DNA of 7,862 nt, from positions 1 to 7,862 of the forward strand of contig CAZIWW010000034.1 of the NCBI GenBank assembly GCA_964543275.1, written 5' to 3'. The first letter of the stretch is position 1, and each line of letters opens with the position of its first letter. The notes under the pieces are model-generated. The model was not told where the DNA came from and searched no databases. It saw only the letters and a list, made by a program, of their open reading frames with translations. Shown here one piece after another: positions 1 through 5,593 of this stretch. A program made the translations under genes and the position numbers. The stretch comes from CAZIWW01 sp964543275 (GTDB lineage: Bacteria > Patescibacteriota > Minisyncoccia > Moranbacterales > UBA11712).

Positions 1-131
1 AACAAACCCTCGCCTCCGCGGTTTACGCTATTATTGCGAGAGAATAACTTTAATTTGCCTCAAGAGCGCGATCGGGGGCGGGGCTTGTACATAGGCTTTA
101 GTTTCTCGCAAAATTAAGATAAAATCTTATT
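1..131. other. recG upstream region, possible end of an upstream gene
   Basis: This short stretch precedes recG and has no complete gene. One plus-strand frame (3-47) reads QTLASAVYAIIARE and then TAA, a helix-like peptide that could be the last residues of a gene entering from the left. A second plus-strand frame stays open from 1 to a TAA at 115-117, but its product is rich in Arg and Pro and looks less natural. I cannot choose between them or name a family. No tRNA, hairpin terminator or Shine-Dalgarno sequence is visible here. Confidence 0.25.
97..125 (+). promoter_or_regulatory. weak candidate promoter of recG
   Basis: A TAAAAT box (120-125) matches the sigma-70 -10 consensus at five of six positions and ends 6 nt before the recG ATG. 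The -35 candidate at 17 bp spacing (TTTAGT, 97-102) matches only three of six. If the -10 is used, transcription would start at about the ATG itself, as for the ATPase gene downstream. The region is AT-rich, so a chance match is quite possible. Confidence 0.28.
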
Positions 132-2219
132 ATGACTTCTAATTTATATTCCTCCATTAAAAACCTTCCCGGCATTGAAGCCAAATACGCCAAAAAATTG
201 GAACAGCTCGGAATTAAAACCGCGCGGGATTTTATTTACTACTTTCCTTTCCGTTACGACGATTTTTCCAGAATAGAAAAAATCATCAACCTTAAAGCCG
301 ATGAGACGGCTACCATCCAAGGAAAAATTACCGACATTCAAAACACCCGCACTTGGAAAAGAAGAATGGCCATAACAGAAGCCTTTGTGGAAGACGGCAC
401 CGGCTCCATTCGAGCGATCTGGTTCAATCAGCCGTTCATCACTCGGAATTTAAAGAAAGGCAGACAAATAAGATTAAGCGGCAAGGTCGGCTGGGACAAC
501 AACGGGTTTTATCTATCTAATCCAGCTTATGAGCTAGCCAGCCGCGTCCCTACCAACACCGGCAGAATCGTTCCAGTCTATAGCGAAACGCGAGGCGTCA
601 CTTCCAAGTGGATTCGCTGGAAAATCAGTCAGTTGCTAAAAAAGCACCTTCGAGAAATCGAAGAAATTATTCCCCGCGCTATTTTAAAAAGACAAAAGTT
701 AATTGATATTCAGGACGCTATACGCCAGCTTCATTTTCCGGACAGTTTTGAAAAGATTAAAGAAGCCCAAAGAAGAATCGCTTTTGAAGAAATGTTTCTG
801 ATTCAGCTCAATGCCGTGCGGGCTAGAAAAAACTGGGAAAAAAGCCGAGCCGTCTCCATAAACTTTAACGAGAAGCTCATCAAAGATTTCGTCAGCTCGC
901 TTTCTTTTAAACTTACCGACGCCCAACGCAAATCAGCTTTTCAAATCTTAAAAGATTTGGAAAAGCCCTATCCTATGAATCGCCTTCTGGAAGGCGATGT
1001 GGGATCAGGCAAAACAGCGGTTGCCGCTATCGCCGCTCTGGAAGTGATGAAAGCCAACCACCAAGTAGCCCTTATGGCTCCCACCGAAGTGCTGGCACAG
1101 CAGCATTTTGAAACTTTCTCTAAAATTCTCAAAGGCTTCTCACGGCAAATCGGACTTTTAACTAACAATGTCAGTCGAACCATTTGGAAAAAGAACACTC
1201 GCAAAAATTTCCTGGAAAAGATTAAGCGAGGAGACTTGAAAATTCTCATCGGAACCCACGCTCTTATCCAGAAAAGCGTCGAGTTTAAAAATCTAGCTCT
1301 GGTTATCGTTGACGAACAGCATAGATTCGGCGTGGAACAAAGAGCCTATCTGCAAAAACAAACCTCGCAATTAAAGGACGGGTCAAAAAACACCGTCCCC
1401 CATCTTCTCACTATGACCGCCACCCCCATCCCGCGCACATTGGCTTTGGCTTTTTATGGAAACCTGGACATTTCCCTTTTAGACGAAATGCCAATTGGCA
1501 GAAAAAAGATTATCACTGAAATTATTACTCCGGCAAACCGCGAAAGAGTTTACGAATTTATCCGGAGAGAAATAAAAAACGGCCGTCAGGCTTTTGTAAT
1601 CTTCCCGCTAGTTGAACAATCGGAGAAAATTGACGCCAAAGCCGCCACCGGAGAGCATAAAAAACTTTCCGAAAACATTTTCCCCGAATTTAAAGTCGGC
1701 CTTCTCCATGGTCGGATGAAGCCCAAAGAAAAAGAAGAAGTAATGAAAAAGTTTAAAGCCAAAGAGTTTGACATTATAGTTTCCACTTCTGTCATTGAAG
1801 TAGGCGTAGATGTTCCCAGCGCCACCATTATGGTCATTGAAAACGCCGAACGGTTCGGACTGGCCCAACTTCACCAGTTCCGCGGCCGGGTGGGAAGATC
1901 CGATCAGCAATCTTACTGCTTTCTTTTCGCCGGATCCAATTCGGCCAACTCCAGGAAAAGACTTAAAGCCCTTATTGAATCCGAAGACGGTTTTAAGCTG
2001 GCTGAAAAAGATCTGGAAATCCGCGGCCCCGGCCAATTCATCGGCACCCGTCAATCCGGAACGCCGGACACGACTATGAGCCACCTTTCCGACATTAAAT
2101 TAATCCAGCAAGCTCGCCTGGAAGCCCAGAGCCTTTTTGAATTTGATCCAAAGCTGGAAAAGTTTCCGGTCCTAAAAGAAACACTTGCAAGATTTGATCA
2201 GGAAGTGCATTTGGAGTAG
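132..2219 (+). CDS. recG: ATP-dependent DNA helicase RecG
   Basis: RecG is a superfamily 2 double-stranded DNA translocase that remodels stalled replication forks and Holliday junctions and takes part in recombinational repair. The 695-residue product has the usual length (about 690) and the full architecture. The N-terminal wedge with its OB fold spans about residues 55-125, with the WFNQPF stretch at 97-102. The helicase core carries Walker A GDVGSGKT (288-295), motif Ia APTEVLAQQH (316-325), the RecG-type DEQHRFG motif II (394-400), TATPIPRT motif III (429-436) and the motif VI stretch HQFRGRVGRS (581-590). The C-terminal TRG region (about 615-643) contains EKDLEIRGPG and GTRQSG. The ATG is chosen because the next residues match the normal start of the wedge helix; no Shine-Dalgarno sequence precedes it. 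A hairpin terminator follows 22 nt after the stop, so recG is probably the last gene of its transcript. No missing motif or frameshift is visible. Confidence 0.98.
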   Translation: MTSNLYSSIKNLPGIEAKYAKKLEQLGIKTARDFIYYFPFRYDDFSRIEKIINLKADETATIQGKITDIQNTRTWKRRMAITEAFVEDGTGSIRAIWFNQPFITRNLKKGRQIRLSGKVGWDNNGFYLSNPAYELASRVPTNTGRIVPVYSETRGVTSKWIRWKISQLLKKHLREIEEIIPRAILKRQKLIDIQDAIRQLHFPDSFEKIKEAQRRIAFEEMFLIQLNAVRARKNWEKSRAVSINFNEKLIKDFVSSLSFKLTDAQRKSAFQILKDLEKPYPMNRLLEGDVGSGKTAVAAIAALEVMKANHQVALMAPTEVLAQQHFETFSKILKGFSRQIGLLTNNVSRTIWKKNTRKNFLEKIKRGDLKILIGTHALIQKSVEFKNLALVIVDEQHRFGVEQRAYLQKQTSQLKDGSKNTVPHLLTMTATPIPRTLALAFYGNLDISLLDEMPIGRKKIITEIITPANRERVYEFIRREIKNGRQAFVIFPLVEQSEKIDAKAATGEHKKLSENIFPEFKVGLLHGRMKPKEKEEVMKKFKAKEFDIIVSTSVIEVGVDVPSATIMVIENAERFGLAQLHQFRGRVGRSDQQSYCFLFAGSNSANSRKRLKALIESEDGFKLAEKDLEIRGPGQFIGTRQSGTPDTTMSHLSDIKLIQQARLEAQSLFEFDPKLEKFPVLKETLARFDQEVHLE

Positions 2220-2241
2220 AGAATAAAAAAACTCACCAACA

Positions 2242-2276
2242 AAAAACAGTCCCAACATAACGTCTGGGCTGTTTTT
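2242..2276 (+). terminator. Rho-independent terminator behind recG, probably bidirectional
   Basis: AAAAACAG plus CCCA (2242-2254, with one bulged T) pairs with TGGGCTGTTTTT (2265-2276) around a 10-nt loop. The A-tract on the left and T-tract on the right give a U-tail in both directions. It therefore fits the end of recG on the plus strand. It would also serve a minus-strand transcript, whose candidate reading frame stops at 2280-2282, only 4 nt away. Confidence 0.75.
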
Positions 2277-2323
2277 AAATCACAATTTTTCCCGCCTCGC
2301 CGAAGTCATCAACGAAAGCGAGT

Positions 2324-2428
2324 CCTCATCCAAATCCACTATTTTCTTTCCTCTCTCTTTTGTAAAGGTCTGCCCGACTGGTAAGGCGGGGAGACTAATG
2401 GGGATTTTCTTAATGAATTTGGATGAGG
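2324..2428. repeat. 12-bp perfect inverted repeat with 81-bp interior
   Basis: CCTCATCCAAAT (2324-2335) is the exact reverse complement of ATTTGGATGAGG (2417-2428). Pairing can extend inward by a few bases with mismatches. Farther out, CTCGCC (2296-2301) can pair with GGCGAG (2432-2437), while its CTCGC part could instead pair with the nearer GCGAG (2318-2322). The outer helix therefore has two mutually exclusive forms. The repeat lies between the recG terminator and the promoter of the ATPase gene. It could be a small palindromic element, a structured RNA or a fold within a decayed gene. Confidence 0.5.
2368..2395. repeat. GC-rich palindrome inside the larger inverted repeat
   Basis: GTCT (2368-2371) pairs with AGAC (2392-2395), and CCCG (2373-2376) with CGGG (2387-2390). 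A G-G mismatch separates the two helices and the loop is 10 nt. It is much richer in GC than its surroundings, which gives it the look of a small inserted palindromic unit. Whether it recurs elsewhere in the genome cannot be seen from this window. Confidence 0.4.
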
Positions 2429-2490
2429 GTAGGCGAGATCATAATTCAACTCCGCGCCAAAAGTATTGATTCCTCATAATATTATTATTT

Positions 2491-2509
2491 CGGGGATTTA
2501 TGTTCCCCG
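2491..2509. promoter_or_regulatory. palindrome just upstream of the ATPase promoter, possible operator
   Basis: CGGGGA (2491-2496) and TCCCCG (2504-2509) form a perfect 6-bp inverted repeat around a 7-nt spacer. The GC-rich arms stand out in an AT-rich tract and end 4 nt before the -35 box. No T-run follows on either strand, so it is unlikely to be an intrinsic terminator. Its place upstream of -35 would suit a dimeric activator or repressor; this is inference only. Confidence 0.4.
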
Positions 2510-2513
2510 TAAT

Positions 2514-2542
2514 TTGACAATTATCGGTAGAGATGCTACAAT
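2514..2542 (+). promoter_or_regulatory. near-consensus sigma-70 promoter of the AAA ATPase gene
   Basis: The -35 box is a perfect TTGACA (2514-2519). After exactly 17 bp comes TACAAT (2537-2542), five of six matches to the -10 consensus, preceded by TGC (2534-2536), an extended -10 element. The box ends 6 nt before the ATG at 2549, so the expected start of transcription is at or next to the A of the ATG. This predicts a leaderless mRNA, which agrees with the lack of any Shine-Dalgarno sequence. It shows that the ATPase gene has its own promoter and does not depend on recG readthrough. Confidence 0.82.
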
Positions 2543-2548
2543 TGAGCC

Positions 2549-3685
2549 ATGAAACTAGAAAGAATTTATAAAAACCTAGAGCGATACCTTAAGCCAAACA
2601 AGATTTTGGTTATATACGGCCCCAGACAGGTTGGAAAAACAACTCTTCTTAATGATTTTCTAGCTAAAACAAGATTGAAATACAAACTCGACTCCGGCGA
2701 TAATATTCGCACTCGGGAAATATTGGCTTCCCAAGACTTCGATCGCATTAAGGAGTATGTTTCAGACTACGAGCTTTTGGCTATCGACGAGGCGCAAAAA
2801 ATCCCCAATATCGGCCAAGCCCTCAAAATAATCGTCGATCAAGTCCCTGGAATTTTTGTAGTTGTCACTGGCTCTTCCTCATTCGAGCTTTCCGGGCAAA
2901 TCGGCGAACCTTTGACAGGGAGAAAGAGAACATTAAATCTCTATCCCCTTTCCCAAGCAGAGCTCGCAAAATTACACAATCTTTTTGAACTTAGGGAAAA
3001 AATCCCCAAATGGATAATCTTTGGAGGATATCCCGAAGTGATAACCTCTAAGAGCAAAAAAGACAAAATAATCGTTCTTGAGGAACTGGTAAATTCGTAT
3101 CTCTTGAAAGATATCTTGGAGCTGGAAAAAATAAAAAGTTCGAAAATCATTTTAGATCTTCTGCGAATGCTGGCTTTCCAAATTGGAAATGAAGTTTCTT
3201 TTTCCGAGTTGGGAAAGAAATTGGGGTTAGATCGCAAAACTGTGGCTCGCTATATTGATCTCTTGGAAAAGTCCTTTGTTGTTTTCACGCTTAGCGGATT
3301 TTCCAAAAACCTACGAAAGGAAATCACCAAAAAAAATAAATATTATTTTTTCGACAATGGAGTTAGAAACGCAATTATTTCGAACTACAACGACATCGCA
3401 TTGCGAGATGATGTTGGAAAACTTTGGGAAAATTTTCTGGCTATTGAAAGAATCAAGACCCAAGAGTACAAAAACATTTCCGCCAATAATTACTTCTGGA
3501 GAACATGGAATCAGCAAGAAATTGATTGGATTGAAGAGCGGGAAGGAAAAATCTTTGCCTACGAGTTTAAGTTAACTAAGAACAAAGTTAAAATCCCTAA
3601 AGATTTCTCTCGAACTTATCCTCAGGCAAAATTCAAAACAGTCACCCAAGAAAATTACACGGACTTCCTTGAATTGACAAGTTAA
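2549..3685 (+). CDS. AAA ATPase with DUF4143 C-terminal domain (AAA_14 family)
   Basis: The 378-residue product has the order typical of AAA_14/DUF4143 proteins. These are ATPases of unknown biological role, common in archaea, CPR bacteria and mobile regions. The ATPase domain has Walker A GPRQVGKT (24-31), Walker B LLAIDEAQ (76-83) and the sensor stretch VTGSSSFEL (106-114). A winged-helix segment follows (about 215-247: VSFSELGKKLGLDRKTVARY). The C-terminal DUF4143 part has FFDNGVRNA (267-275) and a nuclease-like signature, EIDW (324-327) with YEFK (338-341). The latter resembles the D...ExK core of PD-(D/E)XK folds; catalytic activity is not shown. The ATG fits the usual start of the family and the promoter position. 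The stop overlaps the convergent glycosylase stop by 4 nt. The gene stands alone, with its own promoter, beside a possible gene remnant, so it may be a later arrival. No partner gene suggests a job. Confidence 0.9.
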   Translation: MKLERIYKNLERYLKPNKILVIYGPRQVGKTTLLNDFLAKTRLKYKLDSGDNIRTREILASQDFDRIKEYVSDYELLAIDEAQKIPNIGQALKIIVDQVPGIFVVVTGSSSFELSGQIGEPLTGRKRTLNLYPLSQAELAKLHNLFELREKIPKWIIFGGYPEVITSKSKKDKIIVLEELVNSYLLKDILELEKIKSSKIILDLLRMLAFQIGNEVSFSELGKKLGLDRKTVARYIDLLEKSFVVFTLSGFSKNLRKEITKKNKYYFFDNGVRNAIISNYNDIALRDDVGKLWENFLAIERIKTQEYKNISANNYFWRTWNQQEIDWIEEREGKIFAYEFKLTKNKVKIPKDFSRTYPQAKFKTVTQENYTDFLELTS

Positions 3686-4239
3686 ACTTTCATATAAAAC
3701 CTCCACAAATATTCCCGGCAATGTTTGGCGTAGTCGATGCCGATGCGTTCAGATTTTTCTATCTCTGGAAATTTATATTTAGGATCGCGCGGCTCAAGCC
3801 ACAATTTTTCGCCTTTGGTCAAATCCCAGCCGTTCAGTTTTTTGTCAATTTTTAGGAATCGGCATAATTTTCCGGGACCGTCCAGGACACGAAGACTTGA
3901 TCTATCAGTGGAGATCGAATCTCCAACAGTTGCGCCTCTTATCAAAACCGCCGCCGGAAAACCTTCTTTTTCCGTCACGATATTCAAACAAAAATACATC
4001 CCATAAATCATATAGACATAGGCGAACCCCGGCCGGCCGTACATAATTTCCGTGCGCGGTGTCTTTCCCCGCGAAGCGTGACAAGCCAAATCGTCCTCGC
4101 CGACATAGGCTTCAACCTCGGTTATCATCCCTCGGATAATTTTCCCGCGATACTTTCTTACCAAAAAACAACCCAGAAGATTTTGGGCAACTTCGATAGT
4201 ATTGCGGGAATAGAATTTACTGGAAAGAATTTTGACCAC
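3682..4239 (-). CDS. mpg: 3-methyladenine DNA glycosylase (AAG/MPG family)
   Basis: This enzyme starts base excision repair by cutting alkylated or deaminated purines, such as 3-methyladenine and hypoxanthine, from DNA. At 185 residues it has the length of the compact bacterial forms. By alignment from memory to human AAG, the key residues are all present. E43 in TEVEAYVG is the catalytic acid (human E125) and Y45 the intercalating-pocket Tyr (Y127). H54 (H136), Y76 in YVYMIYGMYF (Y159), N86 (N169) and R101 in VLIRG (R182) also match. GPGKLCR (121-127) is conserved too. The start is a GTG; an in-frame TGA lies five codons upstream and no ATG exists between, and MVKILSSKFYSRNT fits the family N-terminus. 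There is no Shine-Dalgarno sequence. The gene lies 97 nt behind the GT4 gene on the same strand and may share its transcript. Its stop overlaps the convergent ATPase stop. Confidence 0.95.
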   Translation of the reverse strand: MVKILSSKFYSRNTIEVAQNLLGCFLVRKYRGKIIRGMITEVEAYVGEDDLACHASRGKTPRTEIMYGRPGFAYVYMIYGMYFCLNIVTEKEGFPAAVLIRGATVGDSISTDRSSLRVLDGPGKLCRFLKIDKKLNGWDLTKGEKLWLEPRDPKYKFPEIEKSERIGIDYAKHCREYLWRFYMKV

Positions 4240-4250
4240 TGGCAGTATTA

Positions 4251-4327
4251 GTCATTGGCAATTAGTCCAGCCATTAACCGTAAGTTATTAAACACTTCAT
4301 ATTTTCCTATGGCTAAAAACCAATGAC
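4251..4327. repeat. spacer of degenerate repeats with an 8-bp inverted repeat
   Basis: GTCATTGG (4251-4258) and CCAATGAC (4320-4327) are perfect inverted copies. Inside them, shorter arms also match (ATGGCT against AGCCAT, CTAA against TTAG), giving a long imperfect hairpin. Read on the minus strand the whole spacer is built of variants of TTATTAG and CATTGG. GTTATTAGC occurs twice (4338-4346 and 4354-4362), the first copy overlapping the stop of the GT4 gene. No T-run follows the hairpin, so it is not a standard terminator. Its nature is unknown. Confidence 0.5.
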
Positions 4328-4338
4328 CTGTCCAATAG

Positions 4339-5496
4339 CTAATAACCTTTGTTGCTAATAACTTTTTTATAAACTTCCAACATCTTCTCCGCGCAAACCT
4401 CCGCCGTATATTTCTCTCTCGCCGCTTGTCTTGCTTTTTCAGAAAAACCGCGCCTTAGACTTTCATCGTCAATCAGCTTTTGAACCGCTTCACTGAATTC
4501 AGCCTTATTCTCCGCAATCAGAAAACCAAACTTACCGTCTTCGATGATATCCCTGACGCCGGTAGCCCGCACCGCCACAACTGGAAGGCCAGAATACATA
4601 GCTTCCGTGAGAACCATTCCCTGCGTCTCCGATTTGGAAGCGTAAACGAAAATGTCGCCCGCGGCATAATAATTCTTTTTCTCTTCAGCAGTAACAACCC
4701 CCGCGAAAATAACCCTGTCTGAGAACCCGCTTCCAAAAACGGTTTTAGCCAGCTTGCCTTTTAGGTTTCCTTCGCCGCAAATCATAAACTTCGCCAACTT
4801 ATTTTCCCGCAATATCCCCAACACGCAATCAAACAAGAATTCCACATTCTTTTCCGCGGTAAGTCTGGTAAACACAACTAAAAGAATTTCATCGTCCTCA
4901 ATATTATACTTTTCTCTAACCTTCCGACGATCAGGGTCGGCGAATTGCGACTCTTCCACGCCTGTTGGAATAACAGCAATATTTTCGTTTGTCACTCCCC
5001 AGCCCCTGACAATATCTTCAACTGACGGAGTCGGCACAATTATTTGATCGCACTTGTCGGCATAATTTCTAGCGTTTCGGATCACCCACCAGGCGGCAAA
5101 TTTCTTTGGGATAAACGGGACAAAATGGGCATACTGGTCGTAAAGCGCGTGCCAGGTAAAAACCAGCGGAATATTTTTCTTCTTCGCCCAGCGCATAGCC
5201 GCGCTTCCCAGAAGATTCGGATGCTGGGAATGAATAATATCAAGATCAAGCTTCTCCAAAACTTTACTCACTTTTCTGGAATATGGAACAGCCAGAGGAA
5301 ATTTTATTTTTATCTCAATGTCCAGCGACGGGTAGCGAAAAACTCTCGGATTAGCATCCGTGCAACCTTTCCACTTCGGGGCGAATATATAAACTTCGTT
5401 CCCGAGCTTTTCAAATTCTTTCCTAAAACTCTCCACGGATCCCGCCACGCCATAAGGATTGGGGAGATAGTTGTTGGTGAAAATCGCGATTTTCAT
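4339..5496 (-). CDS. GT4 family glycosyltransferase (group 1)
   Basis: The 385-residue product is a retaining GT-B glycosyltransferase of family GT4, likely acting at the inner face of the membrane with a nucleotide-sugar donor. The N-terminal acceptor domain starts with MKIAIFTNNYLP and has the YGVAGSVESF glycine-rich stretch (15-24) and VYIFAP (35-40). The donor domain has FTRLTAEKN (209-217) with the phosphate-binding R211 and K216, and CGEGNLKGKL (240-249). The EX7E motif is E290 to E298, followed by GLPVVA (303-308). This pattern resembles lipid glucosyltransferases that act on diacylglycerol, but PimA-like and other GT4 enzymes share it, so the acceptor is not decided. No transmembrane helix is evident. 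The ATG fits the family and has no Shine-Dalgarno sequence. It sits 97 nt behind the hydrolase gene. Its last codons (VISNKGY) are written by two copies of the GTTATTAG unit, so the 3' end runs into a repeat tract. Confidence 0.93.
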   Translation of the reverse strand: MKIAIFTNNYLPNPYGVAGSVESFRKEFEKLGNEVYIFAPKWKGCTDANPRVFRYPSLDIEIKIKFPLAVPYSRKVSKVLEKLDLDIIHSQHPNLLGSAAMRWAKKKNIPLVFTWHALYDQYAHFVPFIPKKFAAWWVIRNARNYADKCDQIIVPTPSVEDIVRGWGVTNENIAVIPTGVEESQFADPDRRKVREKYNIEDDEILLVVFTRLTAEKNVEFLFDCVLGILRENKLAKFMICGEGNLKGKLAKTVFGSGFSDRVIFAGVVTAEEKKNYYAAGDIFVYASKSETQGMVLTEAMYSGLPVVAVRATGVRDIIEDGKFGFLIAENKAEFSEAVQKLIDDESLRRGFSEKARQAAREKYTAEVCAEKMLEVYKKVISNKGY

Positions 5497-5517
5497 TAGC
5501 TATAACTTTCTGCCATA

Positions 5518-5574
5518 AATTTCTATAAATTTCGCGAAGCGAATTTCCGTTAATTTTGGAAATTGATAGAAATT
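5518..5574. repeat. nested palindromes between hydrolase and GT4 genes
   Basis: A 16-bp arm (5518-5533) and its partner (5559-5574) are inverted copies with 15 of 16 positions matching, around a 25-nt interior. Two smaller hairpins use parts of the same bases. One is 5527-5535 with 5539-5546, with one bulged T and a GAA loop inside GCGAAGC. The other is AATTTCC (5542-5548) with GGAAATT (5558-5564). The long stem and the two short ones exclude each other. Variants of GAAATT continue to about 5595. The tract could end or attenuate transcription of the hydrolase gene before the GT4 gene, or be a genome-wide palindromic repeat. Confidence 0.6.
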
Positions 5575-5593
5575 AAGCTGAAATTAGCGGGAA

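Larger units (their letters stand above)
2280..2438 (-). pseudogene. possible C-terminal remnant of a lost convergent gene
   Basis: Read on the minus strand, 52 codons are open between an in-frame TGA (2441-2439) and a TGA stop (2282-2280). The last half reads like real protein: it contains KKIVDLDEDSLSLMTSARR, a charged and helix-like tail. There is no ATG start; the only ATG lies 11 codons before the stop. The stop sits 4 nt from a terminator that has a U-tail in this direction, which is what one expects at the end of a gene convergent with recG. The upstream half overlaps a palindrome (2368-2395) and an inverted repeat, so it may not be original coding sequence. I do not recognise the family. 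It could also be a chance open frame. Confidence 0.33.

Noticed and set aside
1608..2084. 158-codon minus-strand frame inside recG
   Set aside because: It lies entirely opposite the conserved helicase motifs of recG and has no recognisable domain of its own; it is a shadow frame.
2491..2509. Intrinsic terminator
   Set aside because: The stem is only 6 bp and no T-run follows it on either strand.
2549..4239. A toxin-antitoxin or defence module formed by the ATPase and the glycosylase genes
   Set aside because: The two genes are convergent with separate control, and the glycosylase has every residue of an ordinary repair enzyme; nothing links them beyond position.
4240..4338. CRISPR array or tandem repeat array
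   Set aside because: Units are short, degenerate, in both orientations and unevenly spaced, with no constant repeat and no cas gene nearby.
5044..5499. 151-codon plus-strand frame opposite the GT4 gene
   Set aside because: It mirrors the well-conserved N-terminal half of the glycosyltransferase and shows no domain or start signal.
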